Of a DNA stretch of 64,000 nucleotides, positions 1 to 8,784 are shown in pieces. The notes under the pieces are model-generated. The model worked only from the letters and a program-made list of their open reading frames with translations. It had not been told where the DNA came from and made no database searches. Position numbers and translations under genes: made by a program. The DNA comes from Pseudonocardia sp. DSM 110487. GTDB lineage: Bacteria > Actinomycetota > Actinomycetes > Mycobacteriales > Pseudonocardiaceae. Each line of letters opens with the position of its first letter. Position 1 is the first letter of the stretch. The stretch is taken from the NCBI RefSeq assembly GCF_019468565.1, contig NZ_CP080521.1:5704001-5768000 (forward strand), written 5' to 3'.

Positions 1-50
1 GCTATCGTCTCGGAACTAGCACGACTGTGCTACTACCGACAGGGGGAGCA

Positions 51-719
51 ATGCCGGACGCCGTGGCGCGCCGGGCGGGACGCGTGATCGTCACCGTGCT
101 GGCGGCCGTACTCACACTGGCCGGGATCGCCGCGCTCGGCGCGCACGCCGCGCAGGAGGCGGAGGGCGGCTATTTCAGCACCTCGACCGCGACGTTCTCG
201 ACCCCGACGTCGGCCCTGGTGACCGACGAGATCCTCGTGGAGGCGGGACGGCCGGGCGACTCCCCGACCGACGTCGGAGACCTGGGCGAGGTGCGCATCC
301 GGGCCACGCCGACCGAGCTGGGGAGGGCGCTGTTCGTCGGCATCGGGCCGAAGGCCGAGGTCGAGGCCTACCTGCGAGGTGTGGCGCACGACCGGATGGC
401 GGGCTTCCAGCTCGACCCGTTCACCGTGCGGTTCGACCGCGCGCCGGGCGGGCCGGGTCCCGTACCGGCTGCGCAGCCGTTCTGGGTGGCCACCACGAGC
501 GGCGACGGAACCCAGGCACTGCATTGGAGCAAGGAGCGCGGGGCGTGGTCGGCGGTCGTCATGAACGCCGACGGCAGCCCCGGCGTCGAGGTCAGTGCCG
601 ACGTCGGCCTACGGTTCGGCATCCTGGCGCCGCTCGGCGTCGCGCTGCTGGCAGCGGGGCTGCTGGCAGCAGGTACCGCGGTGCTGCGCCGCTGGTCCGC
701 GGCCACATCGCTCCCCTAA
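51..719 (+). CDS. Hypothetical membrane protein with N- and C-terminal anchors
   Basis: The 222-residue product has a hydrophobic helix near residues 10-30, a polar middle domain rich in Thr, Val and Asp, and a second hydrophobic segment near 190-214 ending in RRW. This suggests a protein tethered at both ends with its middle part outside the cytoplasm. I start at ATG 51 because AGGGGGAG at 40-47 is a good ribosome site; an in-frame start at 27 has none. No enzymatic motif is visible and I do not recognise the family. The next gene starts 29 bases downstream on the same strand, so the two may be cotranscribed. Confidence 0.6.
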   Translation: MPDAVARRAGRVIVTVLAAVLTLAGIAALGAHAAQEAEGGYFSTSTATFSTPTSALVTDEILVEAGRPGDSPTDVGDLGEVRIRATPTELGRALFVGIGPKAEVEAYLRGVAHDRMAGFQLDPFTVRFDRAPGGPGPVPAAQPFWVATTSGDGTQALHWSKERGAWSAVVMNADGSPGVEVSADVGLRFGILAPLGVALLAAGLLAAGTAVLRRWSAATSLP

Positions 720-748
720 CCTGGCGTGATCAAGTGGCAGGGGGGCAC

Positions 749-1393
749 GTGAGCGACGAGCAGGCCGCGTCACCGGGCTATGCCTGGGCACAGCTGGGGC
801 GCGCGCTGCGGCGCGCGACGGACGACGAACGGACGCACGCGAAGGTCGCGCAGTGGGAGGCCGTCCTTCGGGGCATGAGCGACGGCACTCTGTGCATCGG
901 TTCCCGCGCCCCGATCGCGGACACTCCCGTGTGGGTCACGCCGGAGGTGGTGGACGGCGGGTTCGCGACCGGCCGGCTGCTCGCCGAGGCACCGCTACGG
1001 GACGACGAGGCGGCCCGGGTCGCGGCGCTGCCCGCGGACGCGCCGGGGCGCACCCACCGCGAGCGGCTCAACCTCTGGCACCTGGGCGACAGCGGCCACG
1101 CCGAGCTGATGGCCGCGCTCAACGCCGGTGAGTACGACATCGAGCTCCCGGAGGACGCCGCGCTGCCGGTGGTCGCCCTGCTGCTCGACGCCGGGCACGA
1201 CGAGGCCGCCCTCGACCTCGTGGCCGAGCTGTGGCCGCACATGCACCGGCTGCGCATGACCCCGCGCTGGCAGGCCGGGTCCTCAATGATGGCGGGCAAC
1301 GCCCAGATCCTGATGGCGTCCTCAAGCGCGGCTGTGAGCTCAGTGGGATCCGGCCCATCGCCGCCGATGCTCATCGGGGTCCTCCTGTCCTGA
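749..1393 (+). pseudogene. 5' part of an interrupted gene of unknown function
   Basis: GTG 749 follows a GGCAGGGGGG ribosome site. The first ~176 residues read like a normal soluble protein (helical, acidic, ending near MHRLRMTPRWQAG). The last ~37 residues turn into a low-complexity tail rich in Ser and Met, and there the opposite strand carries what looks like the start of another gene (1374 to ~1280). I therefore place a junction near 1278. A same-strand gene at 2800-3996 lacks a natural N-terminus and has similar composition, so the two are probably halves of one gene split by inserted DNA. This is inferred from reading-frame structure, not from an alignment. Confidence 0.55.
1280..1374 (-). 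pseudogene. 5' fragment of an unknown gene, cut off at a DNA junction
   Basis: On the minus strand ATG 1374 is preceded by GGACAGGAGGACCCCG, a strong ribosome site. It opens a protein-like N-terminus beginning MSIGGDGPDPTELTAALEDA and continuing for about 32 residues. Near 1280 it runs into the antisense of the gene at 749 and its composition becomes nonsensical. This is the expected picture for a gene truncated at one edge of an insertion. Family unknown. Confidence 0.4.
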
Positions 1394-1422
1394 GCCACGT
1401 ACCGCCGCCGCGCCAGTGTGGC

Positions 1423-1836
1423 TCACCGGGGTGGCTGGGTGTCGTGAATCGACGACGTTCTGGGAGCTGCTTTGCGGGTGCCCCGCTCGGCCGCGAACTG
1501 CGCGCGAAGCTGCGCACGACGGGCCTCGCTCGTCGCCGGGACGAACTCGTCCTGCCGAGGTGCGCTGGGCTGGCTCCTTGACGCCTCGCGCGGGCGGCGG
1601 AGGAGGTAGTTCCCCGGCACGCCGACGAGCGCCGCAGGCAGCTCGTGAAGTCGTCCTCGCCAGGGGCGCAGGCGTGCGCCCAAGACCCGCAGCGGGTCCC
1701 GGGCACCGCGCAGGAGATCGCCGCAGTGCTGATCCGGCCGGTCGGGGTGGTGATGCATCGCCCACTCCAGCGCGCGTGGGCATGCTTCGGCGTCCCACCA
1801 CGAACGGAGCAGAGCCCGGGTGCGCCACAACGGCAC
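1423..1836 (-). pseudogene. Unknown protein remnant with a WW and HHPDRPDQH segment
   Basis: The minus frame from GTG 1836 gives 137 residues with a protein-like central section: LLRSWWDAEACPRALEW, then HHPDRPDQH, then an Arg/Leu-rich stretch. I have the impression of proteins from actinobacterial integrated elements with this type of segment but cannot name a family. An in-frame TAG lies only four codons upstream of the GTG and no ribosome site is visible, so the N-terminus seems lost. It lies inside the ~1.5-kb stretch that appears to interrupt the gene at 749 and 2800. Confidence 0.35.
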
Positions 1837-1946
1837 CCCGGAGAGCTACGCCTCGCCCACCTCGGCCGGCCCCCCACCCGGACCGGCCGTCGGCGATGGC
1901 GGCGCTCCGGGAAGCGGTCGCGCCCGGCCCGGATCGCTGACGGCGC

Positions 1947-2210
1947 TCACGACGACCCCCGCGCGAAGCGTGCGCGCCGCCTCACTCCGACGAGCTGGAC
2001 CAGCGCATACGTGCCGAACAGCACCCCCGGCCCGACGAGGTACCACGGGAACATCTGCCCGTCATCGAAAGAGCCACGAGGCCCACCGGAAAGATGGTTC
2101 ACCTGTGCGTCCCACCAGGCGAGCGTCACGATGGCCGACATGACGAAGCCAATGAGCGCGAGCACGCCCCACATCCGGCCCAGCCGCTTCGCCAACTCGG
2201 CGTGTGTCAT
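1947..2210 (-). CDS. Small two-helix membrane protein
   Basis: From ATG 2210 the minus strand encodes 87 residues. Two clear membrane segments are visible, around residues 14-35 (GVLALIGFVMSAIVTLAWW) and 58-76 (YLVGPGVLFGTYALVQLVGV), followed by a basic tail, so a small inner-membrane protein is likely. GTG 2222 is a possible alternative start. It shares its orientation with the other frames in 1280-2770 and is probably cargo of the inserted block. Function unknown; it may be intact. Confidence 0.45.
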   Translation of the reverse strand: MTHAELAKRLGRMWGVLALIGFVMSAIVTLAWWDAQVNHLSGGPRGSFDDGQMFPWYLVGPGVLFGTYALVQLVGVRRRARFARGSS

Positions 2211-2365
2211 GCCGCCACCCACCCCGCTTCCCTCGTCGTGGTCGGCGCCCGGCGACGCCTCGGCGCGAGCTTAGTGATCACCATGATGATCATTGCGTAC
2301 GGCAGCCCACACCGCCGGCCTACGTCGCCGAGCCTGCCATCAGCGCGCTGATCTTCCCGGGGTGG

Positions 2366-2770
2366 CTACCGGCTCCGGCTCGCTGCCAGTGGCAGTCGTG
2401 CGCCGACGACGTCACCGCGGAGGCCGGCGGCATGAAGCTGGGCCGCGCGGTCGCCCGAGTCGAGCTGGATTGAGCTCCCTACGAGCATCGCGACGTAGCC
2501 GCGCTGCCGCAGGCCGATGTGCCAGCCCTCCGGGGCGTCGTGGAGGTCGCCGTCGTAGAAGACTCCGCCGGGTTCGCGGATCTGTAGCAGCCGCCCGCTG
2601 CGGGACTGCTGGACCTGCCAGTGGGGCAGCAGCGGGAGCGCCGAGAGATCGGCGAACTCGATCCCGGTGACAAGGGCGAAGCCCCACCGCAGGAGCGACG
2701 AGACGATGAGGTCGACCGGTTCGGCGCGGGGATGCTCATCGTGGGTGTGCACGCTGACGGACGGCACCAT
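2366..2770 (-). CDS. Hypothetical protein in the inserted block
   Basis: The minus frame from ATG 2770 gives 134 residues. The first ~100 are protein-like (for example LLRWGFALVTGIEFADLSAL and GGVFYDGDLHDAPEGWHIGL), while the tail becomes Ala/Arg-rich and may be read-through beyond a lost end. The frame is open upstream to 2812, where it meets the resumption of the plus-strand gene near 2815. No family recognised. It may be another partial gene of the same minus-strand block. Confidence 0.35.
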   Translation of the reverse strand: MVPSVSVHTHDEHPRAEPVDLIVSSLLRWGFALVTGIEFADLSALPLLPHWQVQQSRSGRLLQIREPGGVFYDGDLHDAPEGWHIGLRQRGYVAMLVGSSIQLDSGDRAAQLHAAGLRGDVVGARLPLAASRSR

Positions 2771-2799
2771 GACCAGGATGGCCAGCGGAGGCTGTCCCA

Positions 2800-3996
2800 G
2801 TGCCCCGCCCACCGGGCTCCCTCGTGCGACTCGAGAACGTGGGCGCCGTCGTCGGCGCGCTGTGGGCGGTCCGGGTGCCCGCGCAGATCGCCGCCATGCA
2901 GGAGACCCTGCGCGTGTGGCACCCGCTCTACGACCGCCTGGTCGCCCTGTGGTGCGAGACGGTCGAGGGGGACCTGCCCGCGCTCGACTCCGGCGCGATC
3001 ACCGGTGGCCGGCCGTGCCGGATCCAGCCAGCGGGCTGGCGCGAGCGGCGGAAGCGGTGGCTGGCCGACTACCGCGCCGCGAGCACCGAGCATCACCTGT
3101 CCGGCGCCCACCGGCGGCCGCGGAGCAACTTCTTCCGGCTGCGGAATGCGGTGGAGCGATGCGGCGCCGACGGGCGAGCCCTGACGCGCGGCGACGAGAG
3201 CCGGATCCGCTTCACCCTCGCCGCCACGATCACGGCGCACGGCGCGCCGGGAACCGAGCGGCGCGCGGCCTTCCGCGCGATGCAGGCCGCCGACGCCGCC
3301 CACCCCACGCACGCCGAGCTGGCCCGGGTGCTCGCACGGCGCCTCGACCGGTACCCGCGGGACGGCGGGATCCCGGCGCTCGAACCGGTCGTCGGCGACG
3401 TCGCCCGGGACGAGGCGACGGACGCCCCGGAGGGGCATCCGATACCGGCGCCACTGGTCGCGAAGGTGGCACGGGCGCTCGAGGGCACGGTCGAGGAGCT
3501 GGTGGAGCGTGATCTCATCACCTCGGGTGAGGTGCTGGCCACGCTCGTACCGCAGATGACGGCGGGACTCGCGGCGGCGAGCTTCGCCGATGCGCGCCTC
3601 GGCACGCTCTACGCCCAGTGCTACGCGGCGTTCCGGCGCCGCCGCAGCCTCATGCTGCTCAACCTGGAACACCAGATCCGCTTCGAGGAGCTGCCGTGGA
3701 TCGCGGCGCTCGAGCCGCTGCGCACCCGGCAGCCCGACACGGCCGCCCCCGCCCGGGAGGCCCTGCGCCGCACCACGCTCCTCGCGCTGCACGCCTTCCC
3801 GCAGGCGATCCTGCCCAACCCGCTCGTGCGGGAGCTGGGCACGCTCGCGAACCGGGCCCAGCTCCCGATGCCACTGGTCGAGGAGGTGGCGGCCGATATC
3901 ACCCACGTTCTCGACGAGGGCCGGCTCGGCCGGGACGGGCCAGGGCGCCGGTTCCTCGGCTGGTCGGTCGGGCCGCACTGGTTCCTGCGCGCCTGA
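2800..3996 (+). pseudogene. 3' part of the interrupted unknown gene
   Basis: This 398-codon frame begins at GTG 2800 with GGAGG at 2786-2790, so it might still be translated, but its first ~6 residues look like junction sequence. Protein-like composition starts at VRLENVGAVVGAL (~2824). The rest is a helical, Arg- and Ala-rich soluble protein with no membrane segment or catalytic motif I can name, including LYDRLVALWCETVEGDLPAL and a Leu-rich C-terminus. Strand, composition and position suggest it continues the product that begins at 749. It ends five bases before the convergent release factor gene. Confidence 0.5.
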
Positions 3997-4001
3997 CCCG
4001 G

Positions 4002-5606
4002 TCAGCGGACGATGCCCGCCGGCAACGGCTCAAGCACCAGGTCCTCGAACTTGCGGCGCACGGTCTCCATCCGCCACTTGTTGCTGAACACCGCGAGCAG
4101 GGCGCCGTCGGCGCGGCGGGTGAGGACCTCGACCTCGCTCTGTCCCTTGAGGAGCTCGGCGCCTGCCTCGTCGGTGCGGCGGGTGACCGTGTAGCCGAGG
4201 TGCTCCAGGGTGACGGGCGCGCGGAACTCCGACTCCAGCCGCGAGGTGACCACCTCGAACTGCAGCGGCCCGACCGCGGCGAGCACCGGGGCCTGGTCGC
4301 CGCGCAGGTCCGAGACGAGCACCTGGATGACGCCCTCGCTGTCGAGCTGCTCGATCCCGCGGCGGAACTGCTTGAAGGCGCCGGAGTCGGCGCCGCGCAC
4401 CACGGCGAAGTGCTCTGGCGCGAAGCTCGGGATCGCAGGGAAGTGCACCGGGTCGGTGGAGTAGAGGGTGTCACCCGGCCGCAGGGCGCCCGCGTTGACG
4501 AGGCCAACGATGTCGCCGGGGAACGCCTCCTCCACGGTGGTGCGCTGCTGGCCGAACACCGCCTGCGCGTACTTGGTGGCGAACGGCCTGCCGGTGGCGG
4601 CGTGCGTGAGCACCATGCCGCGCTCGAACCGGCCCGAGCACATCCGCACGAACGCCATCCGGTCGCGATGGGCGCGGTCCATGCCTGCCTGCACCTTGAA
4701 CACCAGGCCGGAGGCCGGGGCCTCCAGCGGGCGCGGGTTGCCGTCGGCGTCCTCGCGCGGCTCGGGGGCGGGCGCGAGGTCGACCAGCGCGTCGAGCAGG
4801 CGGGCGACGCCGACGCCCGTGAGCGCGGCGCCGAAGAGAACGGGCGTGGCGATGCCGGCGAGGAAGTCCTTCTCCTCGAACCCGGCACCGATCTCGGCGA
4901 GCAGCGCGATCTCGTCCTGCGCCGCCGACCAGAACTCCGGCTCCGCCGCGGCGATCTCCGCCTCGGGCACCGGCTCGGCCTCGGCCCGGGTGGCCCCGCC
5001 CGCGGTGCGGGAGAACCGGGTGAACTCCCCCGTCGCGACCTCGACCAGCCCGCGCAGCTCACCTGCGATGCCCACCGGCCACGTGAGCGGCATCGGGCGC
5101 AGCCCGATCGTCTGCTCCACCTCGTCGAGCAGCTCGAGGGCCTCCCGGCCGGGCCGGTCCCACTTGTTGACGAACGTGAGAACCGGGATCCCCCGCGAGC
5201 GGCAGACGTCGAACAGCTTGAGCGTCTGCGGCTCGAGCCCCTTCGCGGCGTCGAGCAGCATCACCGCGGCGTCGACGGCGGCGAGCACCCGGTAGGTGTC
5301 CTCGGAGAAGTCGCCGTGGCCTGGGGTGTCGAGCAGGTTGATCACGCAGTCGCGGTAGCCGAACTGCAGCACAGCGGACGTGATGGAGATGCCGCGCTTG
5401 CGCTCCATCTCCATCCAGTCCGACGTGACGCCGCGGCGGCCGGCCTTGCCGTGGACGGCGCCCGCCGTGTCGATCACCTCGGCGTACAGCGCGAGCGCCT
5501 CGGTGAGGGTGGACTTGCCCGCGTCCGGGTGGCTGATCACGGCGAACGTGCGGCGCCGTCGCGCCTCGGCCGGCACCCGGGCCGGCTCAGCAAGGACCTC
5601 TGACAT
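4002..5606 (-). CDS. prfC: Peptide chain release factor 3
   Basis: RF3 is a translational GTPase that removes RF1 or RF2 from the ribosome after peptide release. The 534-residue product has the expected length and G-domain motifs: P-loop SHPDAGKST at 25-33, switch region with RGISITS at 71-77, DTPGH at 93-97 and NKWD at 147-150. Elongation-factor-like domains follow, with QFEVV in the segment typical of RF3. The RGIS-IT-S segment and short length separate it from EF-G. It starts at ATG 5606, stands alone and converges with the 3' part of the split gene. A housekeeping-type gene, confidently identified. Confidence 0.95.
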   Translation of the reverse strand: MSEVLAEPARVPAEARRRRTFAVISHPDAGKSTLTEALALYAEVIDTAGAVHGKAGRRGVTSDWMEMERKRGISITSAVLQFGYRDCVINLLDTPGHGDFSEDTYRVLAAVDAAVMLLDAAKGLEPQTLKLFDVCRSRGIPVLTFVNKWDRPGREALELLDEVEQTIGLRPMPLTWPVGIAGELRGLVEVATGEFTRFSRTAGGATRAEAEPVPEAEIAAAEPEFWSAAQDEIALLAEIGAGFEEKDFLAGIATPVLFGAALTGVGVARLLDALVDLAPAPEPREDADGNPRPLEAPASGLVFKVQAGMDRAHRDRMAFVRMCSGRFERGMVLTHAATGRPFATKYAQAVFGQQRTTVEEAFPGDIVGLVNAGALRPGDTLYSTDPVHFPAIPSFAPEHFAVVRGADSGAFKQFRRGIEQLDSEGVIQVLVSDLRGDQAPVLAAVGPLQFEVVTSRLESEFRAPVTLEHLGYTVTRRTDEAGAELLKGQSEVEVLTRRADGALLAVFSNKWRMETVRRKFEDLVLEPLPAGIVR

Positions 5607-5646
5607 CAGGCCTCCAGCCTAATCCGCCCGCCGTTCGCGCTCGCGG

Positions 5647-7161
5647 TCAGTGCGACGCGCGCCGCAGCAAGGCCGGAGCCGCGAGCGCGGCGGCCAGCGC
5701 CAACGCTGCGCCCACCCAGGCAGCCAGCTGCATCCCCGCGACGAACGCTTCGGTGGCCACAGCCATCAGCTCGGCCCCGGCTGCCGCGGGCAGCCCGGCC
5801 GCGGCGTCGTATGCGCCCGCCAACGTGTCGGCGGCAGCGGCCGCTTCCTCCGACGACAGCTGGACCGGCAGGCCGCCCCCCATCGCGCCGCGATAGACCG
5901 CAACGCCGACGCTGCCCAGCAGCGCGATGCCGAGCGCATTGCCCAGCTCGTTGCCGGTCTCCGAGACCGCGGACGCGGCGCCCGCCCGCTCCGGCGGCGC
6001 GGAGCCGATGATCAGGTCGACGCTCAGCGTGGACGCCGGTGCCGCGCCGATCCCGAGCACCGTCAGGCCCGTGACGACGAGTGCCAGGTCCGGCTCGCTG
6101 CCGACCTGCGCGAGCACGAGCAGCCCGACGGCCGCGACGGCCAGGCCGCCGCTCACCACCCGGGGCGCGGGGATGCGCCGCACCAGCACCGGGGCCAGCA
6201 GTGACCCGGCGATGATCCCGGCCGTCGGCGGGATCGTCCACAGGCCGGCTTCGAGGGGGCTCATCCCGAGCACGAGCTGCAGGTACTGGGCGACGAACAG
6301 GAAGATGCCCGCCAGCACCACGCCGATCAGGATGTTGATCATCGCCGAGGTGCGGAACGGCACCGAGCGGAACAGCCCCACGTCGAGCAACGGGTGTGCG
6401 ATCCGGCGCTGCCTGCGGACGAACACCACGCCGACGGCGGCGCCCACGAGGAGTGCGGCGAGCGCCGTCGGGTCGGCGCCGGCCTCGGCGACCCGCTTCA
6501 CGCCGTAGATCAGCGCCAGCAGGGCGAGCACCGACAGCGCGGCGCCCGGCAGGTCGAACGGTCCCGGCGCGGGGTCGCGGACCTCGGGCAACAGCCGCGG
6601 CCCCACGATCAGCAGGGCCACCATCACCGGGAGGTTCAGCAGGAACACCGAGCCCCACCAGAAGTGCTGCAGCAGCACACCGGCGACGAGCGGGCCGACC
6701 ACGGTGCCGGCCGAGAAGCTGGTGACCCACAGCCCGATCGCGAACCGGCGCTGCGCCTCGTCGACGAACAGGTTGCGCAGCAGCGCCAGTGTGGACGGCA
6801 TCAGGGTAGCGCCCGCGATCCCCAGCAGCGCCCTGGCGAGGATCAGCAGCTCGGCGGTCGGGGCGAACGCCGCGAGCAGGCTGGCCAGCCCGAACGCGGT
6901 GGCCCCCGCGAGCAGGAGCCGTCTGCGGCCGATGCGATCGCCGAGGGTGCCCATCGTGACGAGCGATCCGGCGATGAGGAAGCCGTAGACGTCGGTGATC
7001 CACAGCAGCTGCGTGCCGCTGGGGTGCAGCGCCTCGCTCAGCGCGGGCGTCGCGAGGATGAGGACGACCAGGTCCATCGAGATGATCAGCGTGGGCAGCA
7101 CGAGCGCGCCGAGTGCGGTCCACTCGCGGCGCCCGGCGCGGACGGGGTCGGTCGCGGTCAT
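5647..7161 (-). CDS. DHA2-family MFS multidrug exporter
   Basis: The 504-residue product has about 14 hydrophobic segments, as expected for the DHA2 (14-helix) drug:proton antiporters. The family motifs are visible: GTLGDRIGRRRLLL between the second and third helices, ARALLGIAGATLMPS, and a GTVVGPLVAG motif C typical of antiporters. I start at ATG 7161 because AAAGGAG lies just upstream on the minus strand; the frame is open to 7224 but without a better site. It is divergent from a TetR gene with a palindrome between them, so efflux of a toxic compound under TetR control is likely. The substrate cannot be told. Confidence 0.88.
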   Translation of the reverse strand: MTATDPVRAGRREWTALGALVLPTLIISMDLVVLILATPALSEALHPSGTQLLWITDVYGFLIAGSLVTMGTLGDRIGRRRLLLAGATAFGLASLLAAFAPTAELLILARALLGIAGATLMPSTLALLRNLFVDEAQRRFAIGLWVTSFSAGTVVGPLVAGVLLQHFWWGSVFLLNLPVMVALLIVGPRLLPEVRDPAPGPFDLPGAALSVLALLALIYGVKRVAEAGADPTALAALLVGAAVGVVFVRRQRRIAHPLLDVGLFRSVPFRTSAMINILIGVVLAGIFLFVAQYLQLVLGMSPLEAGLWTIPPTAGIIAGSLLAPVLVRRIPAPRVVSGGLAVAAVGLLVLAQVGSEPDLALVVTGLTVLGIGAAPASTLSVDLIIGSAPPERAGAASAVSETGNELGNALGIALLGSVGVAVYRGAMGGGLPVQLSSEEAAAAADTLAGAYDAAAGLPAAAGAELMAVATEAFVAGMQLAAWVGAALALAAALAAPALLRRASH

Positions 7162-7175
7162 CGACAAACTCCTTT

Positions 7176-7192
7176 CGTTCCATGCCGGAACG
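7176..7192. promoter_or_regulatory. Candidate TetR operator between exporter and regulator
   Basis: CGTTCC (7176-7181) and GGAACG (7187-7192) form a perfect 6-5-6 inverted repeat in the 55-base gap between the divergent exporter and TetR genes. Position, size and symmetry fit a TetR operator covering both promoters. Binding is inferred. Confidence 0.6.
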
Positions 7193-7216
7193 TAACAGAA
7201 GGTTAGGCTGGACGCC

Positions 7217-7843
7217 ATGCCCACCGGCCGCCCACGGAACCCCCAGATCGACGCCGCCGTGCTCGAGGCGACGCTCGCCGTGCTCGACGAGGCCGGCTAC
7301 GGGCGCCTCACCATCGAGGAGGTGGCGCGGCGGGCCGAGGCCACCAAGCCGGCGATCTACCGGCGCTGGCCCACCCGCCAGCACCTCGCCCTGGCCGCGC
7401 TCGCGTCCCGGCTCGGCGACTCACCGGCGCCGGACACCGGGTGCACGCTGTGCGACCTCGACGAGGGGATCCGCGTCTTCCTCGTGGCCTTCCGGCGCAT
7501 CCGGCCGGGCGTGCTCGCTGCGCTCTTCGCCGACTGCGCCGCGGTCCCCGAGCTGCGCGTCGCGTTCCTCGCCACCCTCTTCGACCCGCCGCGCGCCGCC
7601 GTCGGGCAGATGCTGGAGCGCGCGGTAGCGCGCGGCGACCTCCGCGCAGATATCGACCGCGGCCTCGTGCTCGACATGCTCTCGTCCGTCGTCCACTACC
7701 GCGCCCTCTTCGGGCACGCCACGACCACCGACCACGAAGTCCAGCAGGCGGTGGAGGCGCTGCTGTCCGGGATCGCCGTCGACTACCCGCGACTGGTCGC
7801 CCACAGCCGGGCGCTCACCGAAACCCACCACGCCCACGCGTGA
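7217..7843 (+). CDS. TetR-family transcriptional regulator
   Basis: A 208-residue protein with the N-terminal TetR DNA-binding domain: TIEEVARRAEATKPAIYRRW around residues 35-54 is the helix-turn-helix with the usual IYRRW recognition end. The C-terminal part (60-200) is helical and variable, with the TetR_C ligand-binding character; ALLSGI lies near the end. It is divergent from the DHA2 exporter 55 bases away, with an inverted repeat between them. This is the standard arrangement of a local repressor released by the exported drug. The ligand is unknown. Confidence 0.9.
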   Translation: MPTGRPRNPQIDAAVLEATLAVLDEAGYGRLTIEEVARRAEATKPAIYRRWPTRQHLALAALASRLGDSPAPDTGCTLCDLDEGIRVFLVAFRRIRPGVLAALFADCAAVPELRVAFLATLFDPPRAAVGQMLERAVARGDLRADIDRGLVLDMLSSVVHYRALFGHATTTDHEVQQAVEALLSGIAVDYPRLVAHSRALTETHHAHA

Positions 7844-7850
7844 CGGGGGC

Positions 7851-8651
7851 TCACCCGCCGACGCCGGCATCGGTTCGTCGCCGCGTGCGCAGCGGCAGCC
7901 AGTCCAGGACGTCCTGGATCCGAGCGTCCCAGTAGGCCCAGTCGTGGGCGCCCGGTGAGAACTCGGAGCGCAGCGGCACCCCGGCGCCCGCGCAGGTGTC
8001 CCGGAACGCCTCGTTCTCGCCGAGCAGCGGATCCTCGGTGCCGCAGCACAGGTACAGCGGGGGCAGCGCGGCCGGGTCGGCCGCCCGCAGCAGCGTGTGG
8101 AGGTCGTGCGGACTCCCGGCGACGTCCTCGTCGCCGAACACGCGCTCGAACAGGCGCGGGTCCTCGGGGCGCGGCCTGCGGCGCGCCGCGAGGTCGAGCG
8201 CGCCGGACAGGCCGGCCGCCGCCGCGAACCGCTCCGGGTGCCGCAGCGCCCAGCGGAACGCGCCGTAGCCGCCCATCGACAGACCGGCCACGAACGTGTC
8301 CTCGCGCAGGGGCGAAACCCGGAAGAAGTCCCCGACCAGCGCGGGCAGCTCCTCGGACAGGAAGGTCCAGTAGCGGCCGCCGTAGGCCTGGTCGGCGTAG
8401 AAGCTGCGGTGCACCTGCGGCATCACCACCGCGAGGCCGAGCGGCGCGACGTAGCGCTCGATCGACGTACGCCGGACCCAGATCGTGTCGTCGTCGGAGA
8501 GGCCGTGCAACAGGTAGAGCACGGGCGGCGGCCCGTCGTCCCCACCGCCCGCCATGCCGATCTGGGTCGTGGTCCGCTGCGGCAGCAGCACGGTCATCGA
8601 CGTGGAGAGGCCCAGCACGTCGGAGAAGAAGTCGCATCGCAGGTGTGCCAC
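7851..8651 (-). CDS. Alpha/beta-hydrolase esterase (tributyrin esterase / EstD type)
   Basis: The 266-residue product has the alpha/beta-hydrolase layout: LYLLHG oxyanion region near 46-50, nucleophile elbow GLSMG with Ser125, GTEDPLL supplying the probable acid near 210, and GAHDW with the catalytic His near 240. The family includes S-formylglutathione hydrolase, antigen 85-like and tributyrin esterases. I chose GTG 8651, since protein-like sequence and homolog-like length begin there; the frame is open upstream to 8912 but reads as low-complexity. It converges with the TetR gene seven bases away. No signal peptide, so probably cytoplasmic. Substrate unknown. Confidence 0.8.
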   Translation of the reverse strand: MAHLRCDFFSDVLGLSTSMTVLLPQRTTTQIGMAGGGDDGPPPVLYLLHGLSDDDTIWVRRTSIERYVAPLGLAVVMPQVHRSFYADQAYGGRYWTFLSEELPALVGDFFRVSPLREDTFVAGLSMGGYGAFRWALRHPERFAAAAGLSGALDLAARRRPRPEDPRLFERVFGDEDVAGSPHDLHTLLRAADPAALPPLYLCCGTEDPLLGENEAFRDTCAGAGVPLRSEFSPGAHDWAYWDARIQDVLDWLPLRTRRRTDAGVGG

Positions 8652-8687
8652 ATCGGTGATCCTGCCGGTCGCGGCTCCGGCCAGCAC

Positions 8688-8716
8688 TTGACAGCGCTTA
8701 CCGCGACTGTTGCGAT
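8688..8716 (+). promoter_or_regulatory. Candidate promoter for the Nramp-like gene
   Basis: TTGACA at 8688-8693 is followed after 17 bases by TGCGAT at 8711-8716, a perfect -35 and a weak -10. It points toward the transporter start at 8785 and lies between divergent genes. Confidence 0.4.
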
Positions 8717-8784
8717 CTAGCCCACTCACGGACGGGTGACCAGGGGGCGGTCGCGACCACCCCCTCGACGCGCAAGGAGGCGCG

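Noticed and set aside
3618..5603. Long 661-codon plus-strand frame over the RF3 gene
   Set aside because: It is Arg/Gly/His-rich with no domain, has no start signal, and lies antisense to a clear RF3 gene. High GC keeps antisense frames open.
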